From positions 1-33,466 of the forward strand of contig LFSC01000039.1 in the NCBI GenBank assembly GCA_001512505.1: a DNA stretch of 33,466 bases. Direction: 5' to 3'. Shown one piece after another: positions 8,258-16,976 of the stretch. This stretch comes from Clostridiaceae bacterium DTU079. Its GTDB lineage: Bacteria > Bacillota > Clostridia > Acetivibrionales > Acetivibrionaceae. Every line of letters begins with the position of its first letter. Within the stretch, counting starts at the first letter, position 1. A program made the translations under genes and the position numbers. A model generated the notes under the pieces. The model saw nothing but the letters and a program-made list of their open reading frames with translations, made no database searches and was not told where the DNA came from.

Positions 8258-8286
8258 AGTATACCATACGAATAAACGGTTATCAA
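8258..8286 (-). promoter_or_regulatory. Promoter of the leader/MFS transcript
   Basis: On the minus strand TTGATA (8286-8281) and TATACT (8263-8258) are 17 bases apart. The spacer contains the motif found again at 8007-8026. Transcription would start near 8250 and run about 365 bases before the MFS start codon. Confidence 0.65.
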
Positions 8287-8498
8287 TACTTTATTTAATA
8301 CGTGCATAAAATAAATGTGAAGAGTAATATGTGCCCGTCCTGGACTTAATCCTGGCTGTTTAGTTTTTACTGCTGATATCAATATGTAAGTATTTGCCGG
8401 TTAATTATTTCACCGATTGTAGTCATTTTCGGGTACTTCAGCCTTATGGGGGCGTTGGGTAATGAAAAGCTAACAGGTTTTTGCCCAGCTTTTTTTAG
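8287..8498. other. Non-coding stretch with a plus-strand terminator-like hairpin, possible mobile-element remnant
   Basis: No intact gene is visible. On the plus strand GTTGGGTAA (from about 8455) can pair with TTGCCCAGC (to about 8490), with two G-U pairs, and is followed by TTTTTTT ending at 8497. Both strands hold short open stretches broken by stops (for example a 45-codon plus-strand frame), as expected of a decayed gene or of an insertion-sequence end. I could not identify it. Confidence 0.35.
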
Positions 8499-8500
8499 AG

Positions 8501-8534
8501 ATAAAAAAAGAGAGACATAACCGGTCTCTCTTTT
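8501..8534 (-). terminator. Intrinsic terminator of the cotH/dockerin gene
   Basis: The perfect 11-bp stem AAAAGAGAGAC (8506-8516) with GTCTCTCTTTT (8524-8534) has a 7-base loop. Read on the minus strand it runs into TTTTTTTAT. It lies about 100 bases past the dockerin stop codon. Confidence 0.8.
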
Positions 8535-8637
8535 ACTTTAGTTACTCATCAGTCACCGCAGCTATTTGATACATTTATAACACATCTATTCAAAGAAAAT
8601 TTAAGCCTTCAGCTAATGTTGTCAGGTTCACTAAAGT

Positions 8638-11265
8638 TTAATAATACGGCAAATAAGGAATTTTCTTTAACAGATACTTCTTTAATAATGTTAAATCATA
8701 GGAATTGATGTCCGAATCCAAATCCAAGTCCGCTGCTTCTTTGTTTATATCCGAGTATTTCTTTAAAATATACCTCTTAAGAATTGTTACATCTAAAGAG
8801 TCTATTTCCCCGTCATCATTTACATCCCCATATTTTATTTCCGGTGTCGGTGTTGGGTCTACATCAGAACCGTCCGGTTTAAAAACGGCAGTTATATTCA
8901 TGTCTTCGGTAGGTATAAATGTTATAGTATCTTTATTCTTTTCTTCCTCTCCTACTCCTTCCCAACGGTCAAAAACATATCCTTTATCTGCAACTGCCTT
9001 TATTGTTACAGGAACACCTGTAAAATATACTCCGGTCCATTTCTCCGGATTGGTTACCCCTGGGGTTGATGTGTTAATATCAATTGTATTTATTCTAATA
9101 TATCCTTTTTTAATATCGGTATTTAGGGTTATCTCCGAAGTTCCCGTTATACCGAGGGAACCGATGTTCTTTTGTATATACCTTCTCATATAATCAGGTC
9201 TTTGGACTGCAAATTCTTTCATTATATTTATCTCATTATCCCATTCTCTAGATATACCCCATCTTCTATCATGCTCTTCAATTGTTGATGCTATCAGGTT
9301 CTTTGCTTCATCAATCATCTGATTGACCCTCGTAGGTTCAAAAGTAGTGTTTAACAGATCGGCAAAACGTGTTACAAATTGCGTTTTGAATTCAGAATTT
9401 TCCAACATTTTTTTGAGAATCGGAGTTACCCGTTTAATGCTTATAGCATAATCCAAAGTATCATGAGAAGCAGCTGTGACTCCAAATGAATGCACCACAT
9501 CTTTAACTGACCATCTCCATCTTCCATCCTGACCATAGGGTGCTTCAGGATGATAAAGACCATCGTCAGTTCTATACCTCCACATTGTCACGTTTCTTTT
9601 CAGCCAGTCCGTATTTCCAAAGTATATATTAGATATTTGATAATCTATAAAGTTTTCTATGTCCATTTTTGTTTTTATATAATCATAGGCACTTTGAGAT
9701 TCTACTGAGTTGTTTTGAAGATACTCATCTATATCCCTGATATAGGCAATAAGATCTTCCTCGGTTCCCTCATTAAGCTCGATTTCTTCCAAGTTAATTT
9801 CAAGTATCGCTACTTTTTTTCGGTCAAGATTATAATGAGATGCATAATATCTGGTGTCGTATCTCTCACGGATATTATACATTCCCCAAAACTCTCCGTC
9901 TATAAATACTACTGAAGGTCTATAGGCCTGAATATCTCCATTTAAATAAGATACCATCTTTTGTAAGACTGAATCTTTGAACATGGTTCCCAGCCAGTCA
10001 CTACCGGAGTTTCTCAATATCAAGCGTTGAAAGCTCGTAATGTCCTTTCCGTTTTTATCCTTAAGACCGGGAAAAATATTATATTCAAAACGATTGACAT
10101 CATCATATCCGTTATCGGCATAAAGGCGTAACGCTCTTTGGTCTAACCCTTTTGATATTGCGCCTCCATGGAGTCTCATTCCTCCGTTTTGAGAAAATCC
10201 CAATGCTCCGTTATTCTCGAAAAACTCTATATGCATCGGTCTCTCCCACTCTTTTCCTGTACCAAATTCCGCTTTAGCAGAAAACAACCCTGTCTCAATA
10301 TCGAAAAGGTTTTTAGGATCTGTTACAAGAGAAATTACAGGCAAATCATATCTGGTCATCATGTTAGGATCAACAAAATATGAGTTAGTCACTATTTTAC
10401 TGGTATTTCCATTAGCATCTACAGCCACTGCCCGGATTACCGTACATTTAAAAACTTCACCTTGAGGTCCGTCAAGCAAATATCTTGTTATCTCTTTAGC
10501 CAATTCCGAATAATAATTAGGTTCTCCCTCCCTGCTTTTAACGGTTATGGCTCCATTATATTCATAGGTTCCTTCCTTTCCCGGTACCGGATCGGATCCG
10601 TCTGTTGTGTAATATATTTTAGTTGCCGGATCGGTTGTACTGATTTCAAGCTGAAATTCCTGAGTATAAAAGCCGGCTTTTTTAGAAAACACAGGCTCTG
10701 CGACAACAGCCTCACCCAGTATATTTGCACTACCGGGAGTTGACCGTGAAAATACTGCAAACGACGAAGAGCCGTCCGTTAACCTTCCATAAGATTGGTC
10801 ATCCTTAAGACTTACCACGTCTACCATGTCAATGACATTTCCGTCGGGATCTTTTAAAGTAAGAGTCTCACCTGAAGAGCTTATTTTAAAGTTAGTATGA
10901 AGCTGACCGTCCTTTGCAACTTTATCCTTATCTGATGCTCAAACAATTAAGTATCCTTTCGCCGGAACTATTCCTTCCGGAAATACCCATTCTGCACCGC
11001 TGTCCGCAAGGATATACCCTTCTAAACTTACCGGTTCATCACCTGGATTATAAATCTCAATCCAATCCGAATAAGCTCCTCCACCCGATCCATACTTGGG
11101 ATCGTCCACATCTCCGTCCCTTATAACAGATTCATTGGATGCCATTACCTCATTAATGCACAACGTTTGCCGTGTTTCTGCAAAAACTCCGGCCCCATTC
11201 CACGGTGTCAATAATGCCGCTAAAAGCATAACAATGGCCATTCCTCGCGATATTCGCTTACGCAT
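8638..11265 (-). pseudogene. Secreted LTD-CotH-dockerin protein, interrupted by one in-frame TGA
   Basis: The reading frame of 875 codons would encode a cellulosome-associated protein. In order it has a signal peptide (MRKRISRGMAIVMLLAALL... to about residue 29), a lamin-tail domain (about 30-140), a chitobiase-like C-terminal/Fn3-type segment (about 165-250), a CotH spore-coat-kinase-like domain (about 280-610), a repeat-like domain (about 640-740), and a C-terminal type I dockerin with two Ca-binding repeats (DVNDDGEID, DLDLDSDIN). Codon 109 is TGA (10941-10939), splitting it into a 108-residue signal/LTD fragment and a 767-codon remainder in the same frame; the position follows GYLIV, where Trp (TGG) is likely. 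ATG 11265 has AAGGGGGAG upstream. Without readthrough, a 729-residue piece could start only at an internal codon (10827) and would lack a signal peptide. Confidence 0.85.
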
Positions 11266-11490
11266 AAAAAACTCCCCCTTGCTCATAATAATTTTTATAA
11301 AAAATATTAAAATATTTAAGTAGGTCAATATTTATTTTTTATAATATGAGCTTGTTCAGAGAAAAGAATGTAATTGCAAATTATGGGAAGTTGAAAGCAT
11401 TAAAATAACAGCGTATACTTTCTATGTAAACTAACCGTTGTCTATATTATATAACATCATTTTTACATAATCAATAAACAATTGCATACA

Positions 11491-11537
11491 AAAAAAATCA
11501 ATCGTCACTTATATTTTCAGGACGATTGATTTTTTTA
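11491..11537 (-). terminator. Strong intrinsic terminator after the flavin reductase-rubredoxin gene
   Basis: The 16-bp perfect stem 11491-11506/11521-11536 includes A and T tracts on both sides of an AATCAATCGTC core, so it could work in both directions. It lies about 35 bases after the stop codon at 11570. Confidence 0.85.
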
Positions 11538-11569
11538 TTCGGAATTATAACCTTTTAAAACATTTTGAT

Positions 11570-12226
11570 TTAATCCTGCTTTACAAACACAGATTTAGGT
11601 TCTCCGCAAACGGGGCAGACATAATCATCCGGCAAATCTTCAAAAGGAATATCCCCGTCATATTCATAACCGCATACACCGCAAACATATTTTGCTTCCG
11701 CATTAGTTGCCATGTTTTCACCTCTTTCATCAGCAATGTAGGTTGGAGCATTTTTAGGACTTTTACCCTTTATAACCTTATGGTAATAGGCATAAGTCAT
11801 AGGCACACCCTTTGAAATAAAATCCGCGTTCGAAACTTTTCCTAAAAAAACCGTATGGGTGTCGGTCTCCATTTTATTAATAACCTCACAAATAATATAT
11901 GCACATCCGTCATTTACAATCGGCATTCCATCAATTATTTTATAATCTACAGAATCAAATTTATTCATATCTTTTCCGGTCTTGAATCCAAAGGTTCCAA
12001 TAATCGACGGATCGGAATCTTCTGCCAATACAATAATCGCAAACCTTCCGCTTTTCTCTATGCATCGGTTGGTATAATTATCATGATTTATACTGACAGC
12101 AACAGTCGCAGGTTCCGATGTGATCTGCATAACACTGTTGGCTATACATCCGGTAGGACGCTCTCCATCCCATGTCGAGACAATATAAACCCCATATGAA
12201 ATGTTCCATAATGCTCTCTGCTCCAT
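11570..12226 (-). CDS. hrb: Flavin reductase-rubredoxin fusion (high-molecular-weight rubredoxin)
   Basis: The 218-residue cytoplasmic redox protein has an FMN-binding flavin-reductase domain (about 1-155) and a C-terminal rubredoxin (about 168-218). Four cysteines in YVCGVCGY and YVCPVCGE ligate one iron. In acetogens such as Moorella the equivalent protein (Hrb) passes electrons from NAD(P)H to the flavodiiron protein FprA for NO or O2 reduction. No fprA is in this window, so the partner would be elsewhere. ATG 12226 is preferred to a TTG at 12232 because GGGAGG is spaced 8 bases from it. A hemerythrin gene lies 74 bases upstream on the same strand, suggesting a shared O2/NO-defence transcript. 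Confidence 0.88.
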   Translation of the reverse strand: MEQRALWNISYGVYIVSTWDGERPTGCIANSVMQITSEPATVAVSINHDNYTNRCIEKSGRFAIIVLAEDSDPSIIGTFGFKTGKDMNKFDSVDYKIIDGMPIVNDGCAYIICEVINKMETDTHTVFLGKVSNADFISKGVPMTYAYYHKVIKGKSPKNAPTYIADERGENMATNAEAKYVCGVCGYEYDGDIPFEDLPDDYVCPVCGEPKSVFVKQD

Positions 12227-12299
12227 ATTCAAGACCTCCCGTACAATTGATACAATTTTTTAAGGAATAAAAGTCACCGTCCATCCCATTAATATAATA

Positions 12300-12704
12300 C
12301 TATATCGTATTTTTATATTCTGCAATAAGTTTATCTGCTTTGGATATATGCAGAACAAGCCATGTAGCCAAAAAATCCACCAATTCCAATAATGTATCCT
12401 TCGGGTTTTTATCGACTTTGTCAGGGTCAAACTCGTTTATTTTCTGTATAAAATCATCATGGGCAACCTTGTGAGAGAGCACTTTTTTATAACCGATACT
12501 GTTCATATATTCTTCTTCATGCTGAAAATGATATTTAGTATAATCCTTAAGTTCTTCGATTAAATTCATTATATAGTCATATTTATCGGGTATAAACTGG
12601 TTTTTTAAGAGCTCATAAGCCTCATCCGCAATAGCAAAAAGTCTTGTATGCTCTTCATCAATAAAATCGATTCCTGTGTAGTACTCCGGTTTCATTTCAT
12701 ACAT
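12300..12704 (-). CDS. Bacteriohemerythrin
   Basis: The 134-residue four-helix protein binds O2 or senses it through a non-heme diiron centre. The ligand pattern is complete: His in FIDEEHTRL, His and Glu in YHFQHEEEYM, two His in LSHKVAHDDF, and His with Asp in WLVLHISKAD. The length is normal for a single-domain protein. ATG 12704 has AAGGAGAG about 8 bases upstream. With the Hrb fusion that follows, it suggests handling of O2 or NO in an anaerobe. Confidence 0.92.
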   Translation of the reverse strand: MYEMKPEYYTGIDFIDEEHTRLFAIADEAYELLKNQFIPDKYDYIMNLIEELKDYTKYHFQHEEEYMNSIGYKKVLSHKVAHDDFIQKINEFDPDKVDKNPKDTLLELVDFLATWLVLHISKADKLIAEYKNTI

Positions 12705-12849
12705 ACCGATCTCTCCTTGTCTTAAGCATATATGTTACCGGATTTAAGACATGTCCGGCTACATTTATTATTTCGTCACCAATCCTCTTTTGTATGAGCA
12801 CCAATTCCACATATTTATTATGCCAACCAAAACAGTTTTAAATAATTTT

Positions 12850-13605
12850 CTAACCGATATATGTATCCATAATCAGCATCACTACAAATCCGACGAGCAA
12901 TGAATAGGTTGCCATTCTTTCATATCCATGGCTATGAGTATCCGGAATCATCTCATCACTAATAATATAGAGCATTGTACCTCCGGCAAAAGCTAATGCG
13001 AAGGGCAGTATCTGACCGGAAACAGAAGAGGCAAAATAACCGATAAAGGTTCCTACAACTTCTACCAATCCCGTAGCGGAACCGATTAGCAGAGCACGTT
13101 TTTTACTGACTCCCGCAAGAATCATGGGAGAGATGATTACCATTCCCTCAGGAATATTCTGTAAAGCAATACCTATAGCCACAGTAATTGCATTACCGAT
13201 GTTCTCCGTGCCAAAACCGACACCGGCCGCCAAACCCTCGGGTAGATTGTGAATTGCAATAGCAAAGACAAATAACAATATTTTATTCAAAGATTCGTTA
13301 TGCTCATGCTTTTCAGCGTCCACTCCCGACAGATGATGCAGGTGAGGGGTTACCTTGTCCATAATATTTAAAAATCCCGCACCGCAAAAAATCCCCAGAG
13401 CGGTTATCCATATTCCATACTTTCCGCCCATTTCGACAGAAGGTAAAATAAGACCCATCACCGCAGCTGCAAGCATAACACCGGCGGCAAATCCCAATAT
13501 GGCATCATTATATTTATGCGGTATTTTACCAAACAAAAATCCGATTAGAGAGCCTATAACTGTTGCTCCACCGACTCCTATTGCTGTAATTAATACTAAA
13601 AGCAC
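12850..13605 (-). CDS. ZIP-family divalent metal transporter
   Basis: This inner-membrane transporter has about eight hydrophobic segments and is predicted to import Zn2+ or other divalent metals. The binuclear metal-site helices are recognisable as HNLPEGLAAGVGFG and QNIPEGMVIISPM. A His-rich loop, HLHHLSGVDAEKHEHNE, lies between helices 3 and 4. The frame is open from ATG 13626, but that codon lacks a ribosome site, whereas AGAGGAG (ending at 13612) is 6 bases before GTG 13605. GTG 13605 is therefore chosen (251 residues, starting at LLVLITAIG). It stands alone; a weak stem-loop with A/T tract at 13721-13753 separates it from the next transcript. Confidence 0.85.
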   Translation of the reverse strand: MLLVLITAIGVGGATVIGSLIGFLFGKIPHKYNDAILGFAAGVMLAAAVMGLILPSVEMGGKYGIWITALGIFCGAGFLNIMDKVTPHLHHLSGVDAEKHEHNESLNKILLFVFAIAIHNLPEGLAAGVGFGTENIGNAITVAIGIALQNIPEGMVIISPMILAGVSKKRALLIGSATGLVEVVGTFIGYFASSVSGQILPFALAFAGGTMLYIISDEMIPDTHSHGYERMATYSLLVGFVVMLIMDTYIG

Positions 13606-13720
13606 GGCCATCTCCTCTGAATTCATAAAGTAGGATAATTATTTTAACATGATTTAATTATACCACTGTTTTAGAAAAAAAATCTAACTAATTTAAATTT
13701 ATCTGTATAGAGTTAATTAT

Positions 13721-13753
13721 AAAAGAAAAGGAAGCATACAACAGCATGCCCCC
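13721..13753 (-). terminator. Terminator after the split blaR1 copy
   Basis: On the minus strand GGGGGCAT (13753-13746) pairs with ATGCTTCC (13737-13730), with two G-U pairs and an 8-base loop, followed by TTTTCTTTT. It lies 35 bases beyond the stop codon at 13789. Confidence 0.55.
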
Positions 13754-13788
13754 CTGTTATTTCAGTAGTTTAAAGCATATATTTCATA

Positions 13789-16551
13789 CTAGACCTTTCT
13801 TTCGTATTCTAATCTGTCCACACGCCATACTCCATCTTCTTCCTTTATAAGAGTAACGGTATAATATAAAAAACTGTGATCTAATACATTCGCCCCTTTC
13901 TTTATAATAGAAACGTCAAAATTCAACTCCGATTCCGGCTCTCCCATGGTACAAACAATTATCATTCTTGCTTCCGTCCCTTCGATTTCTCTCAAACCGT
14001 TATTTTGAATATAGTTGTTTTTATGGTATTCTGTGGACAGGACCGCCATTCTTTTAAAATCGGATTCCTCTAAAGCATCGAAATATTCCCTCACAACTTT
14101 ATACGCTTCTTTTTCTTCCTTACCCATTATATTTGGAGGTATGTATATATTTTCCTTAAGCACCCATCCACCTATGGGGCCGTAGGTTTCAAAGTATGCC
14201 CATTCACCTTTCTCCTCTACAATGCTAACAAACGAGACATAGTCAACAACATGCATTTCTGAAGTTATGCTCGGCTCACTATAGGCATATGTTCCGCTCT
14301 TTAAAATTCCCTGGTTAAAATAAATCCCAGGTTCCGGCAATGAATAAGCATTGTTGTCAATCCATCCCGTCTTTCCTTTATGAGCATCAATATGGATTAT
14401 AGACACACAACTTCTATTTTCTTCTCTGATTAATACTCTTAATAAGTTGCCTTTTTGGGCAGCAATCTCTCCTACTATCACTTCATCTGCAGTAACTATT
14501 CCGTAATTATCTCTATAATGATTTTTCTCATCTATCAGGTTCGATTCCCTAATCCACTTATAGCTGCTTTCTTCTCCTCTATACTCGGAACATTTGGCCC
14601 AGCCGTTATATTTAGCTGTAACATATACTATGTCACCATATTTATAAGCACCAATGCTTTCAAAATGGTCCCCCGGACCGTCTTTCGCAACACAGTTATT
14701 GATCACAACTGTCTCCAATAAATAATTGTCCCGATATTCTTCCTCCTGGGCGACCTCAGCAAAATAAGATTTTTTGCTAAGAGGATTTGCTTTTATGAGA
14801 TCTTGTACCTTCCCTTTACTGCTATAAAGCTCAATGTCCTTAATGTCCGATAAGGTATCGGCAACAACAATATACCCTCCCTTTTCGGAAATCGAGTCTC
14901 TTACGACCGTTCCGTCATCAAATCTTATCTCAATCCCGCTGGTTTTCATTTCCCCCTTTATGATGCCGCAAGCAATTTGCTTATCCTCATCCACCGTCGA
15001 ATAGATGGCGAAATAAGGTAAAACTGTAGTTAATCCCACACTCACCGACTTTATGATAAATTCATCGTCTATTAACATCAAATTGGGAAAACTCCAATCT
15101 TGCGCTTCACGGTCATATTTTTCAGCTAAAACAAGATAACAGTCACCATATTTTTTTACTTCCGTAATAATATTCAAATTACTGTATTCTTCGATGGTTA
15201 TATTGAGTTTTTCAACTGTATCCGGCTCATATTCTATATAATAATTTAAAACACCCTTCTTAAGTGCTTCATATTCCTCAAAGGATATCGTCTCCTGTTT
15301 ATAAACCGGCTTTCCGTTGTTTTGTCTCATTTCCGAATACCCATCGGTCAATAATACCGTTATAAACACAACCAATACAATAGTCGAGATTAAACCTATC
15401 CAAATACCGGGTTTTTTATAATTCACAATTCCCTTTACCCTGCTTTTTACATTGCTTTCGCCAAAAGCCGGAAATCCACTGCCCAATAATGAGTTTTGCT
15501 TTTCTGCAAGCCTTACCAACACCGTTGCATATTCTTTTCGAATGTCTTCTTCAAACACAGTTATTACCTTGTCGTCGCATGACATCTCCATGTCCTTTTG
15601 AGACAGGATGTAGCAAAGCCATATAACCGGATTAAACCAGTATACGCACAAAACCAGCATTGATACCAGTTTTATTATGTAGTCAAACCTCTTTATGTGT
15701 ACAAGCTCATGCATAATGATATACTTTAAATCCTTCTCACTGCTTTCTCTAATGAGCTTTGACGGAAGCATAATGCGGGGGTTGATCAGCCCATGTACAA
15801 AAGGAGTGTCTATCCTGTCGGAGCTGAAAATCTTCACACTGCGTTTAAGCCCCAGCTTTTCACTGCAAAAATTCAATAAATCGTTTCTTTCATACAAAAC
15901 CGCTTCTTCCAACTTTTTTGCCGTCCTAAAGTATAGAAATGCTCCAAAGAGAATTAAACTCACTACTCCCATAATCCATATCCATGAACCGACAGAAATG
16001 AGCATCTTTACAGCATTTGAAGAAGTATTTTAGGAGTTCTCGGAAAAAGAATCTGCGTTGTTTTTCTTCAATGCATCGTCTTCTGCAATATCCACAATTG
16101 CTTTCCTGCCAAAGCTCTCGTAACTACCGTCAGACATACCATCATAAGCTGGCTCCCGGTTGTTCTGATTCTGAACTTTTTCCCCGGCAATAATCCCCTT
16201 TATATTACCCATATCCGGTCCAAAGCCATCTATAGTATTTATGGCATTATCTGTATTTTGCCTCGAATTATCCAGGCTTTGTGAATTCCCCTTCTGATAT
16301 TGCCGTGCTTGAGTCACCTGTGTATCCCGTATTGATATCACATCCGGAATGGATACCACATTATAGATACTGAATACCGACGGAAGGAAGAAGGGTAAAA
16401 CCAATCTTAAAAGCACTATGGACCACAGTGTATAAATAAAGACCCTGGGTATCTTTTTACCCGTTATTCCCCTGAATAGCATAATCAAAACAGCAGCCAC
16501 TGATGCCGATATGCTCATATTTAATATAGCCTTAAAGACAGCTTCCAACAT
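13789..16551 (-). pseudogene. BlaR1-type M56 sensor protease, copy 1, split by an in-frame TAA
   Basis: Conceptually 920 residues, paralogous along its length to the gene at 16977-19787. The N-terminal part (to codon 173) has two membrane helices and a polar loop. Codon 174 is TAA (16032-16030) where the paralogue has TCA (Ser), just before the third helix. The rest is intact: M56 zinc protease with HELVH (H281) and NPVIW...MEMSCDDK, a fourth helix, then an extracytoplasmic region with two or more SH3b-like domains (NCVAKDGPG...YGDIVYV...W) and a C-terminal NTF2-like segment. A downstream ATG (16005) lacks a ribosome site. The start ATG 16551 is one base after the blaI stop with GGAG before it, so translation is coupled. 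Either a pseudogene, a two-piece protein or a sequence error. Confidence 0.85.
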
Positions 16552-16552
16552 T

Positions 16553-16918
16553 TTAGGACTCCTTTCCGTGCTGCTCTATTATCTTTTTCAGCTCCTCGAT
16601 TTCGTCCGGACTTAACTTTTCTTTCTGAAGAAAAGAGGTGAAAAAAAGCTTTAAAGAGCCATCATAAATTTTGTCAATATGTTCCTCGGTCTCAGAACGC
16701 ATAACCTCCTCACGGCTGACCAATGCAGTGACTGTGGCATTTTCATTCTTTATGGCTCCCCGCTCACATAGCCTGCGGATAACCGTATAGGTGGTTGACT
16801 TCTTCCAGCCCAATTCTTCATTAGCAAGCCTGACCAGTTCGGTGCTTGATATGGGTGAATGACTCCATACAATGTTCATAAACCGGTATTCCGAATCAAA
16901 TATTTTTATCCTGTTCAT
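16553..16918 (-). CDS. BlaI/MecI-family repressor, paired with the copy 1 sensor
   Basis: The 121-residue protein has a winged-helix DNA-binding N-terminus (EYRFMNIVWSHSPISSTELVRL, then GWKKSTTYTVIRRLCERGAI) and a C-terminal dimerisation helix (LSPDEIEELKKIIEQHG). Members repress their own operon until cleaved by, or because of, the partner M56 protease. ATG 16918 is chosen over an upstream in-frame codon at 16960 because GGAG is spaced about 8 bases from it. It lies only 58 bases after the copy 2 sensor, and its stop nearly touches the copy 1 sensor start. No clear promoter is seen in the 58-base gap, so it may be read from upstream. Confidence 0.92.
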   Translation of the reverse strand: MNRIKIFDSEYRFMNIVWSHSPISSTELVRLANEELGWKKSTTYTVIRRLCERGAIKNENATVTALVSREEVMRSETEEHIDKIYDGSLKLFFTSFLQKEKLSPDEIEELKKIIEQHGKES

Positions 16919-16976
16919 TTTTATTCTCCTTTCCAAGCTTTCTTTGAAGTGTATTGTCAACTAATAACAAATACCT

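Noticed and set aside
8330-8500. Riboswitch (c-di-GMP, TPP, cobalamin classes considered)
   Set aside because: The conserved core sequences of these classes are not present, and the segment does not precede a plus-strand gene.
8705-9193. 162-codon plus-strand frame opposite the dockerin region
   Set aside because: It is the antisense of the clearly coding dockerin/CotH frame, with no ribosome site and no recognisable domain.
10939-10941. Selenocysteine or programmed readthrough at the cotH TGA
   Set aside because: No obvious selenocysteine-insertion hairpin was seen just downstream, LTD/CotH proteins are not known selenoproteins, and Trp fits the position; a nonsense mutation is simpler.
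16005-16029. Independent second gene starting at ATG 16005
   Set aside because: No ribosome site is present, and the paralogue is continuous across this point, so it is treated as the second half of one broken gene.
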